This document shows positions 16,780 through 25,453 of a stretch of DNA of 64,000 bases, piece by piece. The notes below the pieces were generated by a model, which was given only the letters and a program-made list of their open reading frames with translations, had not been told where the DNA came from and ran no database searches. Position 1 is the stretch's first letter. Every line of letters starts with the position of its first letter. The translations under genes were made by a program, and so were the position numbers. Source of the stretch: Spiribacter vilamensis (GTDB taxonomy: Bacteria; Pseudomonadota; Gammaproteobacteria; Nitrococcales; Nitrococcaceae); NCBI RefSeq assembly GCF_004217415.1, contig NZ_SHLI01000001.1, positions 1,488,001 to 1,552,000 on the forward strand. The letters are read 5' to 3'.

Positions 16780-16989
16780 ATGAGCAATGAACGGCCGAAC
16801 GAGACAGAACACGACCCGACAACATCGTCGAACGACGAGCAGCAGCAGGGCCACGATCCGCGGCCGGTCAGTGACGGCCGTCTGCGCGAGGAAATGAGCC
16901 GCGAGGAGGTTGAGACCTACCGGAAGGACGCCGACAAGGCCCACGCCAACTGGTTTTCGGTCATGAACAACCCCTACGGCAAGGACTGA
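16780..16989 (+). CDS. Small hydrophilic hypothetical protein
   Basis: The 69-residue protein is very polar (Asp, Glu, Asn and Gln rich) in its first 45 residues, then ends with a more ordered [20 protein letters not shown] 16780 is preceded by GGAGGTG, a strong ribosome binding site, which supports real translation. No family is recognised. It lies 19 bp upstream of lipA on the same strand, so the two are probably co-transcribed. The disordered head and conserved-looking tail suggest a small adaptor or stress protein, but that is speculation. Confidence 0.65.
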   Translation: MSNERPNETEHDPTTSSNDEQQQGHDPRPVSDGRLREEMSREEVETYRKDADKAHANWFSVMNNPYGKD

Positions 16990-17008
16990 ACCAGGCAAGG
17001 AGTCGGAC

Positions 17009-18016
17009 ATGCCGGAACTCAAGGGCATCCCCGTTGTTGTCAGCGGCCAGAAGGTCGACAAGGACAACGGCATTCGTGCAATCAAGAACGGCGTCAAGGC
17101 GCAGCGGGACACGGCACCGATCGGGCGCGGCGACAAACCGGACTGGCTGCGCGTCAAGGTCCCGACGGGCGAGACGTATCAGAAGGTCCGCAACACCGTA
17201 CGCGAACACAAGCTGGCAACGGTCTGCGAAGAGTCCATGTGTCCCAACATGGGTGAGTGCTGGAGTGCCGGCACGGCCACGATCATGCTCATGGGCGACG
17301 TCTGCACGCGGGCGTGCAAGTTCTGCGCAGTCGACACCGGCAACCCGAAGGGCTGGCTTGATGACAACGAGCCCAACGGCGCCGCGACCACCGTCGAGCT
17401 GATGGGCCTGAAGTACGTCGTGCTGACCTCGGTGGATCGCGATGACCTACCCGACGGCGGGGCACAGCACTATGCGGACTGCATTCGCGAGATCAAGCGC
17501 CGCAACCCGAACACCGCCGTCGAGGCCCTGACCCCGGACTTCAACGGCCGCCACGAGGCGATCAACACCGTCGTGGATACCGGGCTGGAGGTCTTCGCCC
17601 AGAACGTCGAGACGGTCAAGCGCCTCACCCATCCGGTCCGGGATCCGCGGGCGGGCTATCAGCAGACGCTGGATGTCCTCGCCTATGCCAAGCAGCGGCG
17701 CCCGGACGTGCTCACCAAGACCAGCCTCATGCTGGGCCTGGGCGAGACCGACGAAGAGATCATCGAGACCATGGACGATCTACGCGCCATCGGTATCGAT
17801 ATCGTGACCTTCGGGCAGTACCTGCGCCCCACGGTCAACCATCTGCCGGTGGATCGGTATGTAACGCCGACGGAGTTCGAGCGCTACCGCGAGATCGGCC
17901 TCGGCAAGGGATTCCTGGAGGTGGTCTCCGGCCCGCTGGTGCGCTCGAGTTACCGCGCCGATCGCGTCCTCGAGAAGAACAACGTCGGTCTCGACAAGGC
18001 TGCCGGCGAAGGCTGA
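17009..18016 (+). CDS. lipA: Lipoyl synthase
   Basis: The 335-residue radical-SAM enzyme inserts sulfur into octanoyl groups on lipoyl domains. The auxiliary cluster cysteines are in [12 protein letters not shown] and the radical-SAM motif is CTRACKFC, followed by the substrate and SAM regions [13 protein letters not shown] and TPDF. Length agrees with the family, with a slightly long N-terminus. An AAGGAG site precedes the ATG at 17009. No lipB is next to it. The stop lies 3 bp from the convergent stop of the Kef-type antiporter. Confidence 0.97.
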   Translation: MPELKGIPVVVSGQKVDKDNGIRAIKNGVKAQRDTAPIGRGDKPDWLRVKVPTGETYQKVRNTVREHKLATVCEESMCPNMGECWSAGTATIMLMGDVCTRACKFCAVDTGNPKGWLDDNEPNGAATTVELMGLKYVVLTSVDRDDLPDGGAQHYADCIREIKRRNPNTAVEALTPDFNGRHEAINTVVDTGLEVFAQNVETVKRLTHPVRDPRAGYQQTLDVLAYAKQRRPDVLTKTSLMLGLGETDEEIIETMDDLRAIGIDIVTFGQYLRPTVNHLPVDRYVTPTEFERYREIGLGKGFLEVVSGPLVRSSYRADRVLEKNNVGLDKAAGEG

Positions 18017-18019
18017 GCA

Positions 18020-19744
18020 TCAGGACGATTCGTCGGGCGTCTCGTCCGGCGCAATCGTCGGTATCGGCGTCCTCTGCAATTCCTCGGCGCCGCAGATCAG
18101 GTCTACGGCCCGGTCGGCGGCGTCCTGGAATGGCTCCAGCACCATATCCGCACCATGCTCACGCAGCTCCTCGCTCTCGTGGGCATTGTGCGAGGCGATG
18201 GCGATCCGGCCATTGAACGGATGCGCGCGAATCACCTGCGCGAGGGTATGACGGCTGTCCTCATGGCTCAGGCCCGTGGGATGCCGGGGCATGGTGCTCA
18301 GGGCCCATTGCGCACCATCCAGTGGCAGCGAGCCGACGAATTCCGGATCCGCCGCATCCCCGTAATCGGCGTTGAGCCCCAGTTCCCGGGCGCGGTGGAC
18401 CGCCCGCGGATTGAAATCGATCCCCAGCACGGACAGGCCGCGCTTTTGCAGACGCAGGCCGATCGCCGTACCAAAGCGCCCCATGCCGAAGATCACCACA
18501 TCGAAGGTCCGACCGCTGTGCTGGAACTCGCCCTCGGGCTCGCGCCAGGGTGTCCTGCGCTCGAAAACGGAGAGATAGGGACCGAAGCGATCGTACAGCT
18601 GACCTGAATACGTGATCATGTAGACCGACACGGCGATGGTGACCAGGCCGACCAGTGTCACCAGGCCCAGCGCCTCCTCGCCGATATGACCCAGCGTTAG
18701 TCCCATGCTGATGAAAATCAGCGAAAACTCGGAAATCTGCGCGACTGTCAGCCCGGCGAGGAAACCGGTTCGACGCCGATAGCCGATGGCCCCCATGATC
18801 GCCAGCACGATCAGCGGGTTGCCGATCAGCACGAACGCGGAGAAAACAAGCGCCATGCCGAGGCTATCGCCCAGCAGCGTCATATCCAGCGTCGACCCGA
18901 GCGAGATGAAGAAGAACAGCAGCATGAAGTCGCGTAGCGGCGCCAGTCGGGCGGAGATAGTCTCGCGATAGGGGGTCGAGGCGAGCGACACCCCGGCCAG
19001 CAGTCCGCCCAGTTCCTTCCCCAATCCAATGACATCCGCCACGGTGGCAATCACCGCGGCCATTGCAATGGAGAAGATCACGAGCAGTTCCGGTGCTTGC
19101 GCGAGACGGGCACTGAGGGGATTCGCGGCATAGCGTACGAAGAGCACCACGAGGCCGACCAGCGCGACGCCGGCCGCCAGAACCAGCAGGACGCTCATAC
19201 CGCCCCCGCCCTCCTGGCTGCCAATGCCCAGGGTCGAGAGCACGATCATGGCGACGACCACCACCAGGTCCTGGACAATCAGGAACCCGAGCGCGATCTG
19301 GCCATGCAGGGATTCGATCTCGCGCTTGTCGGAGAGCAGCTTGACAATAATGATGGTACTGGAGAACGTAAGCGCAACGGCGACGTAGATCGAGGTCACC
19401 GGATCCAGTCCCATCATCAGCCCGATGACAAAGCCGAAACCGGCCGTAAACGCGACCTGGCCGAGCCCGGTAATGACCGCGACGGCGCCGAGTGAACGGA
19501 CCAGTTTTATATCGAGCTTGATGCCGACAAGGAACAAGAGGATTGCGATGCCCAGTTCGGACAGTAGCTCGATTTGCTCTTCGGAGTGAACGATGTCGAG
19601 GACGGAGGGACCGGCGATAATCCCCACCGCAATGAAACTCACGATCAGCGGCTGGCGCAGCACGAGGCCGATCGAGCCGATGACGGCGGCAAGCATCAGC
19701 AGCGTGGCGACCTCGGCGAATGCGGAGTTGAGCATGAATTCCAT
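18020..19744 (-). CDS. Kef-type cation/proton antiporter with TrkA-N domain
   Basis: The 574-residue protein has about twelve membrane helices (residues 1-380) of the CPA2 monovalent cation:proton antiporter family. A cytoplasmic Rossmann domain (FDVVIFGMGRFGTAIGLRL, from about residue 410) resembles the NAD-binding regulatory domain of KefB/KefC and YbaL. It probably exports K+ or exchanges cations under stress. ATG 19744 has a GAGGGA site eight bases upstream; the longer frame to 19843 would overlap the divergent usp gene and was rejected. Ion specificity is not determined. Confidence 0.9.
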   Translation of the reverse strand: MEFMLNSAFAEVATLLMLAAVIGSIGLVLRQPLIVSFIAVGIIAGPSVLDIVHSEEQIELLSELGIAILLFLVGIKLDIKLVRSLGAVAVITGLGQVAFTAGFGFVIGLMMGLDPVTSIYVAVALTFSSTIIIVKLLSDKREIESLHGQIALGFLIVQDLVVVVAMIVLSTLGIGSQEGGGGMSVLLVLAAGVALVGLVVLFVRYAANPLSARLAQAPELLVIFSIAMAAVIATVADVIGLGKELGGLLAGVSLASTPYRETISARLAPLRDFMLLFFFISLGSTLDMTLLGDSLGMALVFSAFVLIGNPLIVLAIMGAIGYRRRTGFLAGLTVAQISEFSLIFISMGLTLGHIGEEALGLVTLVGLVTIAVSVYMITYSGQLYDRFGPYLSVFERRTPWREPEGEFQHSGRTFDVVIFGMGRFGTAIGLRLQKRGLSVLGIDFNPRAVHRARELGLNADYGDAADPEFVGSLPLDGAQWALSTMPRHPTGLSHEDSRHTLAQVIRAHPFNGRIAIASHNAHESEELREHGADMVLEPFQDAADRAVDLICGAEELQRTPIPTIAPDETPDESS

Positions 19745-19759
19745 GAATCGCTTCCCTCG

Positions 19760-20605
19760 ATGAACCATCTCCTCGTTGCGACCGACCTGAGCGACCGCTC
19801 CGAGCGCGCACAACGCCGCGCCACACTGCTGGCACGTCGACATGGTCTGGCAATCAGGCTGGTCTATGTGATTGATACCGACCAGCCTGCTGCGCTGATC
19901 GAAAGCCAGCGTGATCAGGTCTCTACGATCCTACAGCGGCTTGCACGGACAATCGAGACATCGGATGGCATCAGCTGCTCGACCGATGTCCGGACGGCTG
20001 GGAGCATCGAGGTGGGCATCCAGTCCAGCTTGAGCGATGACACCCGCCTGATCGTGCTTGGCAGCCACCGCAAACGGCCATTCCGGGACCTGTTCCTGGG
20101 CGGGACCTCCGAGCGCATCATCGCCCATGCCGAGCGGCCCGTCCTTGTTGTCCAGGGGCCACCGATCGAGGATTATCGAAGAGTGCTGCTGACCACAGAT
20201 CTCTCGGCGGGATCGCGCGAGGCCGCCGATCAGCTCGCCAGTCAGTCACTGATCGCCGATGCCTCCGTTACGGTCCTGCATGTCGCCGGATCCCTGGAGC
20301 GATCAGCGACTGCCAGCAATCAGGCGACGGACGCCGGTCAGGAGAAGATGCTCGCCCATGCACAGGCCGTAGCGGCGGACGCCCTCGACCGGTTGGTCAC
20401 GGAATCGAACCTGGGGATGGTGGCGCAGCGCGTGGAAGCGGACCCACGCCCGGTCGCCGCCACGATCCTGGAAGTCGCGGAACGCGAAGGCAGCGATCTC
20501 ATCGTGCTCGCGCCCCGCCAGCGCACCGGCGTCGAGACCTTCCTCCGCTACAGCGTCACGACACGAATGCTGAACGCGTCACCGGTGGACTTACTCGTCC
20601 TGTAA
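19760..20605 (+). CDS. Tandem universal stress protein (UspA family)
   Basis: The 281-residue protein contains two UspA domains. The first (residues 1-133) runs from HLLVATDLSDRSERA to RPVLVVQG, and the second (about 142-281) from RVLLTTDLSAGSREA to SPVDLLVL. The ATP-binding G-x2-G-x9-G-S/T pattern is partly visible in the first domain (LGSHRKRPFRDLFLGGTSERI) and weaker in the second. Usp proteins respond to starvation, salt or oxidative stress. The start codon lies only 15 bp from that of the divergent antiporter, suggesting shared control. Confidence 0.9.
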   Translation: MNHLLVATDLSDRSERAQRRATLLARRHGLAIRLVYVIDTDQPAALIESQRDQVSTILQRLARTIETSDGISCSTDVRTAGSIEVGIQSSLSDDTRLIVLGSHRKRPFRDLFLGGTSERIIAHAERPVLVVQGPPIEDYRRVLLTTDLSAGSREAADQLASQSLIADASVTVLHVAGSLERSATASNQATDAGQEKMLAHAQAVAADALDRLVTESNLGMVAQRVEADPRPVAATILEVAEREGSDLIVLAPRQRTGVETFLRYSVTTRMLNASPVDLLVL

Positions 20606-20624
20606 CGCCACCCGAGGGTAGTCT

Positions 20625-20736
20625 GCCGCCTTTGGTCCTTCCTCCCGGGCTCACACGAGATGCGAAGCCTGTCAGGCAGTGGATATCACTTTGATCGGCA
20701 TCTCGAGATCGCCCGGGAGGAAGGACCAAAGGCGGC
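20625..20736 (+). repeat. Palindromic repeat, copy 3
   Basis: Perfect 26-bp inverted arms (20625-20650 and 20711-20736) enclose a 60-nt core (20651-20710) with the family features: inner stem cgagatgc with gcatctcg, a GCCTgtcAGGC mini-hairpin and the GTGGATATCAC near-palindrome. The arm sequence is unlike that of copies 1 and 2. It lies between the convergent usp and cyoE genes, where it could also terminate transcription in both directions, although no T-run follows. Confidence 0.85.
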
Positions 20737-20748
20737 ATGCCATGGGGT

Positions 20749-20839
20749 GTCGACGAGATACGGAGCCCGTCAGGCGGTGGATATCATTTTGATCGGCATC
20801 TCGTGTGAGCCCGGGAGAAGGGGCAAAAGGCGGCATGCC
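20749..20839 (+). repeat. Palindromic repeat, copy 4 (tandem, left arm incomplete)
   Basis: The core at 20749-20808 aligns without gaps to copy 3, including TCAGGCGGTGGATATCATTT and the inner stem cgagat with atctcg. The right arm continues from 20809 as gcccgggagaaggggc and ends in ggcggcatgcc, a word also found at the right end of copy 3. The left arm lacks the central part. The right arm of copy 4 is nearly complementary to the left arm of copy 3, so the two may fold together. Confidence 0.75.
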
Positions 20840-20853
20840 CCCCCTCCGGGGAG

Positions 20854-21807
20854 TTATCCAGCCAGTAGTCCCCAGACCACCGGTAGGTAGGCGTCGACCA
20901 GCAGGACCGCGAACAGCGCCATCAGGTAGACGATACTAAAGCCGAATGATCGCATTGGCAGCGATTGATCGTCGGGTCGGGCGAGTAGTGCATAGCCGAA
21001 CCAGAGGTAGCGCCCGCCCAGTATCAGCGCGCCGGCGAGGTAAACCGGCCCGCTCATGCCGGTGGCGAACGGCAGCAGTGTGACGCCCACCAGCATCACG
21101 GTGTAGAAGAGGATCTGCCAGCGGGTGAAACGGTCACCATGAGTCACTGGCAGCATCGGGATATCGACGCTTGCATATTCCTCGCGGCGATGGATCGCCA
21201 GCGCCCAGAAATGCGGCGGGGTCCAGGTAAAGATGATCAGGAACAACAGCAGGGCATGGGGATCGATGCTGCCGGTCACCGCCACCCAGCCCAGTACCGG
21301 GGGAGCAGCCCCGGCGGCGCCGCCGATCACAATGTTCTGGGGGGTCGCCCGTTTGAGGAACAGCGTGTAGATGAACGCATAGCCGATCAACGAACCAAAC
21401 GTTAGCCAGGCCGTGAGCGGATTGACCAGAAAGTACAGTAGCGACAGGCCGGCAAGTCCGAGTACACCGGCGAACAGGCTGGCATGGCTCGTGCGCAGGC
21501 CGCCGGTGGGGAGCGGACGTCCCCGGGTACGCTTCATTCGTGCATCGATCCGGCGGTCGACGAGATGATTGATCGCGGCGGCGGAGCCGGCCGCCAGGGC
21601 AATGCCGATGTTACCGACCGTCAACGCCATCCAGGGGATCGCACCGGGGCTCGCCAGCAGCTCGCCAACCACCGCCGTAAACACCATCAGGGCAACAACG
21701 CCGGGCTTGGTCAGCTCGTAGTAGTCATGCCAGCGTTGCAGCGTGTGCTGCGCCAGTGCGGCAACGCCCGAGGACGGATTGGTTGTGGCGTCTAGAATTC
21801 GGCTCAT
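20854..21807 (-). CDS. cyoE: Protoheme IX farnesyltransferase (heme O synthase)
   Basis: The 317-residue UbiA-superfamily membrane prenyltransferase farnesylates heme B to heme O. The prenyl-binding motif [21 protein letters not shown] is at about residues 79-99, followed by the [14 protein letters not shown]-type loop seen as [15 protein letters not shown]. About eight to nine hydrophobic helices are visible. It is ATGA-coupled to the cox15 gene upstream, so heme O and heme A synthesis are made together. The gene would be called ctaB in oxidase-centred nomenclature. Confidence 0.96.
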   Translation of the reverse strand: MSRILDATTNPSSGVAALAQHTLQRWHDYYELTKPGVVALMVFTAVVGELLASPGAIPWMALTVGNIGIALAAGSAAAINHLVDRRIDARMKRTRGRPLPTGGLRTSHASLFAGVLGLAGLSLLYFLVNPLTAWLTFGSLIGYAFIYTLFLKRATPQNIVIGGAAGAAPPVLGWVAVTGSIDPHALLLFLIIFTWTPPHFWALAIHRREEYASVDIPMLPVTHGDRFTRWQILFYTVMLVGVTLLPFATGMSGPVYLAGALILGGRYLWFGYALLARPDDQSLPMRSFGFSIVYLMALFAVLLVDAYLPVVWGLLAG

Positions 21808-22814
21808 GGTCGTGCAACGGGTTGCCGGACATGGAAAACGGTTACCAGCACCAGCATAAGCAATGCCGCCCCAGCATTGTGCGCGACCGCGAGTGCCAGC
21901 GGCAAGTTGTAGATGACGTTACCGATACCGATCAACACCTGCAGCGCCAACGCGCCGGCAACGGCCATCCCCATGGTCCGCCCCAGGCCACCGGCACGCC
22001 AGAGCCAGAATGCCAGCCCCCCCAGCACGAGCGTGACGACAATCGCCCCCACGCGATGAACCAGGTGGATTGCCATTCGGGCCGGATGATCCAGTACTCC
22101 GAATTCGTAGTTGACCCCGAGTCCGCGCCAGAGCACGAAGCCCTCGGCGAAATCCGCCTCCTCGGGCCAGTACTCGCCGAGGCTGCAGGCCGGGAAGTCG
22201 TTACAGGCAAGGGCCGCGTAATTGGTGCTGGTCCACCCCCCGAGACTGATCTGCGCAACCGCTACGAGCGTCCCGATTGCGAGAAACGCCCCCAACCCCG
22301 GAACTCGCGACAACCGGCCGCCCCCGCCCATTTGATTGCTGCGCAGCGTGACCCACCAGAGCAGCGATAGCGTCGTGAGTCCGCCGAGCAGATGCGCAGT
22401 TACCACCGCGGGCTTGAGCTGCCAGGTCACTGTCCATGCCCCCAGTACGCCCTGGAAGCACACGAGAGCGACCAGCAGCAACGGGACCCGCCAGGGCTGT
22501 CCGGGGCGGTGTCGCTGGCGCCATGCGAAAACCCCGAGACCGACGATCAGCAATCCCAGCATGCTGGCGAGATACCGATGGACCATTTCCCGCCAGCCCT
22601 TGCCGATATCGACCGGCGTGTCGGGGAAGGCCTGGTTCGCCGCGGCGATCGCCTCATCGGTATTGGGCACATCCCACTGACCATAACAGCCAGGCCAGTC
22701 CGGACAGCCCAGGCCGGCATCGGTGAGTCGCACCCAGGCGCCGAGGACAACGACGCAAAGCGCCATCGCCGTCGCCACCAGGCTCAAACGATAAAACCAG
22801 GGGTGGGCATTCAT
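21804..22814 (-). CDS. ctaA: Heme A synthase, Cox15/CtaA family
   Basis: The 336-residue membrane protein has eight hydrophobic segments in two homologous halves and converts heme O to heme A. Likely heme-ligand His residues are in [15 protein letters not shown] and in [13 protein letters not shown], with others in [12 protein letters not shown] and [12 protein letters not shown]. The N-terminal helix ends in [22 protein letters not shown], a Cox15 signature with a cysteine pair. It is coupled to the neighbours on both sides by ATGA overlaps, in the order surf1, unknown gene, cox15, cyoE. Confidence 0.95.
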   Translation of the reverse strand: MNAHPWFYRLSLVATAMALCVVVLGAWVRLTDAGLGCPDWPGCYGQWDVPNTDEAIAAANQAFPDTPVDIGKGWREMVHRYLASMLGLLIVGLGVFAWRQRHRPGQPWRVPLLLVALVCFQGVLGAWTVTWQLKPAVVTAHLLGGLTTLSLLWWVTLRSNQMGGGGRLSRVPGLGAFLAIGTLVAVAQISLGGWTSTNYAALACNDFPACSLGEYWPEEADFAEGFVLWRGLGVNYEFGVLDHPARMAIHLVHRVGAIVVTLVLGGLAFWLWRAGGLGRTMGMAVAGALALQVLIGIGNVIYNLPLALAVAHNAGAALLMLVLVTVFHVRQPVARP

Positions 22815-23401
22815 TCAGCCGTCGCCTCCTCAAGGGCTCGGCGCTCGGCCTCTTCCTTCGCCAGACGCAGGAGGTTTTCCAGGTCGTCGAGCAGTCCGGA
22901 GGCATCGAGGGGCCGGGCATAGCGCATCACGTGATATCCGCGGTAATCGACAATGTGGGCGGCCATCGGTTCGCCCTCGTGCCGTGCGAAGCGGTCGACC
23001 ACGGCGTCCGGGGCGGAGAGATTGAGGATGCCGGGCACCGGCTCGAACACGGGCGCTTCGCGCGAATCCGGCTGCAGGACCACGAGGCGCACCCGTTCGA
23101 TATCCCGATCAAGGGCGATTTGCGCCCGGTTCAGCTGATCCACGCGGTCCCGGCAGTCACTGCCACAATCTCCACGCTGCGGGGCCACGATGAGCCAGTC
23201 TCCGGCGAGGGTGGGCGCCTCCTCGGTCACTCCGCGCCACTGCCCCGGATTCAGCTGCTCGGCGGGCTGGACCAGGTCACCATTGTTGGTAAAGGTGCTG
23301 GGGCGCCAGTCGCTGAACACCATGACCATGGCGCCGACGGTCGGCAGACCGAATATCGCCAGCAGTGCAAGTGGCTGCCACCGGCCCCTGAGTCGTTCCA
23401 T
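22811..23401 (-). CDS. Oxidase-cluster transmembrane protein of unknown function
   Basis: The 196-residue protein has one N-terminal membrane helix (PLALLAIFGLPTVGAMVMVF) and a soluble, probably periplasmic domain containing GDWLIVAPQRGDCGSDCRDR. That segment resembles the place where SCO and thioredoxin-like proteins keep a redox Cys pair, spaced C-x3-C. It ends with a Glu-rich helix. Similar genes occupy this position between surf1 and cox15 in Pseudomonas-type clusters. An accessory role in oxidase or copper handling is inferred. The start at 23401 overlaps the surf1 stop. Confidence 0.75.
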   Translation of the reverse strand: MERLRGRWQPLALLAIFGLPTVGAMVMVFSDWRPSTFTNNGDLVQPAEQLNPGQWRGVTEEAPTLAGDWLIVAPQRGDCGSDCRDRVDQLNRAQIALDRDIERVRLVVLQPDSREAPVFEPVPGILNLSAPDAVVDRFARHEGEPMAAHIVDYRGYHVMRYARPLDASGLLDDLENLLRLAKEEAERRALEEATAE

Positions 23402-24165
23402 CAAGCGGCGTCTCCTCGTTTTTGCCGGCGCGTATTCACCACCAGCCAGATCAGCGTGAGTGCAGCGGCCAGCGCGAACCACTGCACGGCATAGCCCTCG
23501 TGGCGTGCCGGGCCGAAGCGCCAGGCGTCGCGCTCACCACGACGGGCAACCGCATCGGTCGCCAGTGATCCCTCCACCAGCAGGTAATCACTGAGGGGAT
23601 AGTCGAGCGTGGCGTCCATGTAATCAAAATCGATGTACTGCAAACGCCGGGGCCACCGCTTTGTCCCGTCCGCGGCCTCCCCCAGGCGCATTCCGACCGA
23701 GGGTCCCGCGCTGATCCTCCCGCTGACGCGTGCCTCCGGCTCCACCGGTGGCAGTGTCGGGAGCTCCTGGCGACTGTCCGCGATCGGTATGAATCCACGG
23801 TCAACGAGCACCGCTGCGTCCCGTCCCTCGAGCCTCAGGGGTGTAATGACGCGATAACCGATGCGACCGTCCTCGACCTGGTTGTCGAGCAGGAACTGAT
23901 GGTCGGTATCGAAACGGCCGGCCGCCGTTGCCCGGCGATACTCGTGCCGCGCCAGCGTCGCAGCCTGTTCGTTGACGGAAATCACCGGTGCCTTTGTCGC
24001 GGCGGCGCGCTCGGCAAGCGCGGTGCGCTTCTCATCCGCGCGATCCAGCTGCCATTGCCCCAGACCAATCAGAACCACCAGCAGTACCAGGTAAACCGCC
24101 GTCGGCACCAGTCCCGGTGCGAAAACCCATTCGCCCACTCGGATCCCGTGCCAGGAGCGGCTCAA
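23401..24165 (-). CDS. SURF1-family oxidase assembly protein
   Basis: The 254-residue protein shows the SURF1 layout: an N-terminal helix (VPTAVYLVLLVVLIGLGQWQLDR, shortened to fit), a large periplasmic domain with YRRATAAGRFD and VLVDRGFIP, and a C-terminal helix (QWFALAAALTLIWLVV). The QWQLDRADEK and the GYAVQWFALA segments are typical. SURF1 binds heme A and aids its insertion into subunit I. It is the first gene of a four-gene run toward cyoE and is divergent from the DUF2909 gene with 57 bp between starts. Confidence 0.92.
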   Translation of the reverse strand: MSRSWHGIRVGEWVFAPGLVPTAVYLVLLVVLIGLGQWQLDRADEKRTALAERAAATKAPVISVNEQAATLARHEYRRATAAGRFDTDHQFLLDNQVEDGRIGYRVITPLRLEGRDAAVLVDRGFIPIADSRQELPTLPPVEPEARVSGRISAGPSVGMRLGEAADGTKRWPRRLQYIDFDYMDATLDYPLSDYLLVEGSLATDAVARRGERDAWRFGPARHEGYAVQWFALAAALTLIWLVVNTRRQKRGDAA

Positions 24166-24222
24166 ACCAGCCGATACCCGGATGTTGCTTTATACTGAGC
24201 AGAAAACGGCCGGGGATAGCCC

Positions 24223-24441
24223 ATGGATCTCGCAATTCGACTCACCATACTGCTCACACTGTTCGTCATCGTCGCGAGCCTTGGATCGGGACTGTTCTAT
24301 CTGATCCGCGACCGGGGCGAGTCGCGACGGACGCTCAACGCCCTCACCCTTCGCATCACCCTGTCGATCGTCCTGTTCGTCCTGATCCTGATCGGCTTTG
24401 TCACGGGCGCCATCTCGCCGAACAGCAGCCCGCTTTCCTGA
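24223..24441 (+). CDS. DUF2909 twin-transmembrane protein
   Basis: The 72-residue protein has two hydrophobic helices (LTILLTLFVIVASLGSGLFYLI and ITLSIVLFVLILIGFVTG, each shown in part) separated by a short charged loop RDRGESRRTLNAL. This matches DUF2909, commonly found between coxC and surf1 in gammaproteobacteria. A TATACT hexamer at 24191-24196, 27 bp before the ATG, may be its -10 element. Its stop is 4 bp from the convergent stop of coxC. Its role in oxidase biogenesis is unknown. Confidence 0.85.
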   Translation: MDLAIRLTILLTLFVIVASLGSGLFYLIRDRGESRRTLNALTLRITLSIVLFVLILIGFVTGAISPNSSPLS

Positions 24442-24445
24442 CCCG

Positions 24446-25306
24446 CTAGAGGATGTAGACGAAGATGTAGAGGCCGAGCCACACCACATCGACGAAATGC
24501 CAGTACCAGGCGGCCGCCTCGAAACCGAAATGGGAGTTCGGCCGGAAGTGGCCCTTCATGCACCGGAGCGTGATGACCAGCAGCATCAGCGTACCGATAA
24601 CCACATGCATTCCGTGGAATCCGGTCAGCATGAAGAACGTCGATCCGTAAATCCCGGTATCCATGCGAAGGTTCAGATGGGCGTAGGCCTCGTAGTACTC
24701 GTAACCCTGCAGCCCGATGAACAGCGTTCCGAGCAGGACCGTCGCCCACATGAAACCGATGAGCTTGCGCCGATTGGCGTCTTTCAGCGCATGGTGAGCG
24801 ACCGTCAGCGTCATGCCGGAGGTCAACAGGATCATGGTGTTGATCGTCGGCAGGGGCCAGGCGGCCATGGGCTGCCAGTCCATACCGGCGTTGGCGGGGC
24901 CGGCAGTCGGCCAGTTCAGCACCATGGAGTCCCAGAGCAGACGACTGGTCGCGGCATCCTCGCCGGACAACCAGGGCACGGACAGGAGCCGGGCGTAGAG
25001 AAGCGCGCCGAAGAAGGCCCCGAAAAACATGATTTCGGAGAAGATGAACCAGATCATGCCCCAGCGCAGCGATCGGTCTACCTGATCGCTGTACAGGCCC
25101 TTGACGCCCTCGCTAATCACATCGCGTAGCCAGCCGAAGACGAACCCGGCGGTAATCAGGCCGCCCGTGCCCATCACCCATGTACCCGACGCCATGCCCT
25201 CGAGGTACATCGCAATCCCGACCACCAGCGCAGTGACGCCAATGGTGCCGATTATCGGCCAGTAACTCTGGTGCGGGACGTAGTACCCGCCTTCTGCCTG
25301 TGCCAT
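24446..25306 (-). CDS. coxC: Cytochrome c oxidase subunit III
   Basis: The 286-residue membrane protein has seven helices. Recognisable segments are YYVPHQSYWPIIGTIG at the N-terminus, FIFSEIMFFGAFFGALLY, SGMTLTVAHHAL and FHGMHVVIGTLML, ending with AAWYWHFVDVVWLGLYIFVY. This is the typical subunit III of aa3-type oxidases. A strong GGGAGAGGGAG stretch precedes the ATG. It is the last gene of the run DUF2244-coxB-coxA-small ORF-coxC on the minus strand. Confidence 0.97.
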   Translation of the reverse strand: MAQAEGGYYVPHQSYWPIIGTIGVTALVVGIAMYLEGMASGTWVMGTGGLITAGFVFGWLRDVISEGVKGLYSDQVDRSLRWGMIWFIFSEIMFFGAFFGALLYARLLSVPWLSGEDAATSRLLWDSMVLNWPTAGPANAGMDWQPMAAWPLPTINTMILLTSGMTLTVAHHALKDANRRKLIGFMWATVLLGTLFIGLQGYEYYEAYAHLNLRMDTGIYGSTFFMLTGFHGMHVVIGTLMLLVITLRCMKGHFRPNSHFGFEAAAWYWHFVDVVWLGLYIFVYIL

Positions 25307-25336
25307 AGGTTTAGCTCCCTCTCCCCCGTCTGATCG

Positions 25337-25450
25337 CTAGAGGCGATCGAGGAAAACCCCCGTGTAAATGCCCAGAACGATCAGCACCAGCAGGACAACC
25401 GTCCAGCGGATTCTACGCCGCGTGCGCCGATCGACTTCGCGATTGATCAT
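25337..25450 (-). CDS. Small single-helix protein between coxA and coxC
   Basis: The 37-residue frame reads a basic head (MINREVDRRTRRRIRW), one hydrophobic helix (TVVLLVLIVLGIYTGVF) and a short DRL tail. It begins 3 bp after the coxA stop and precedes coxC by 30 bp, a slot that in related bacteria holds either cox11 or a short oxidase assembly protein. It may be such a small assembly factor or a relic of the Cox11 N-terminal anchor. No SD is evident, so translation is probably coupled to coxA. Confidence 0.65.
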   Translation of the reverse strand: MINREVDRRTRRRIRWTVVLLVLIVLGIYTGVFLDRL

Positions 25451-25453
25451 CGA

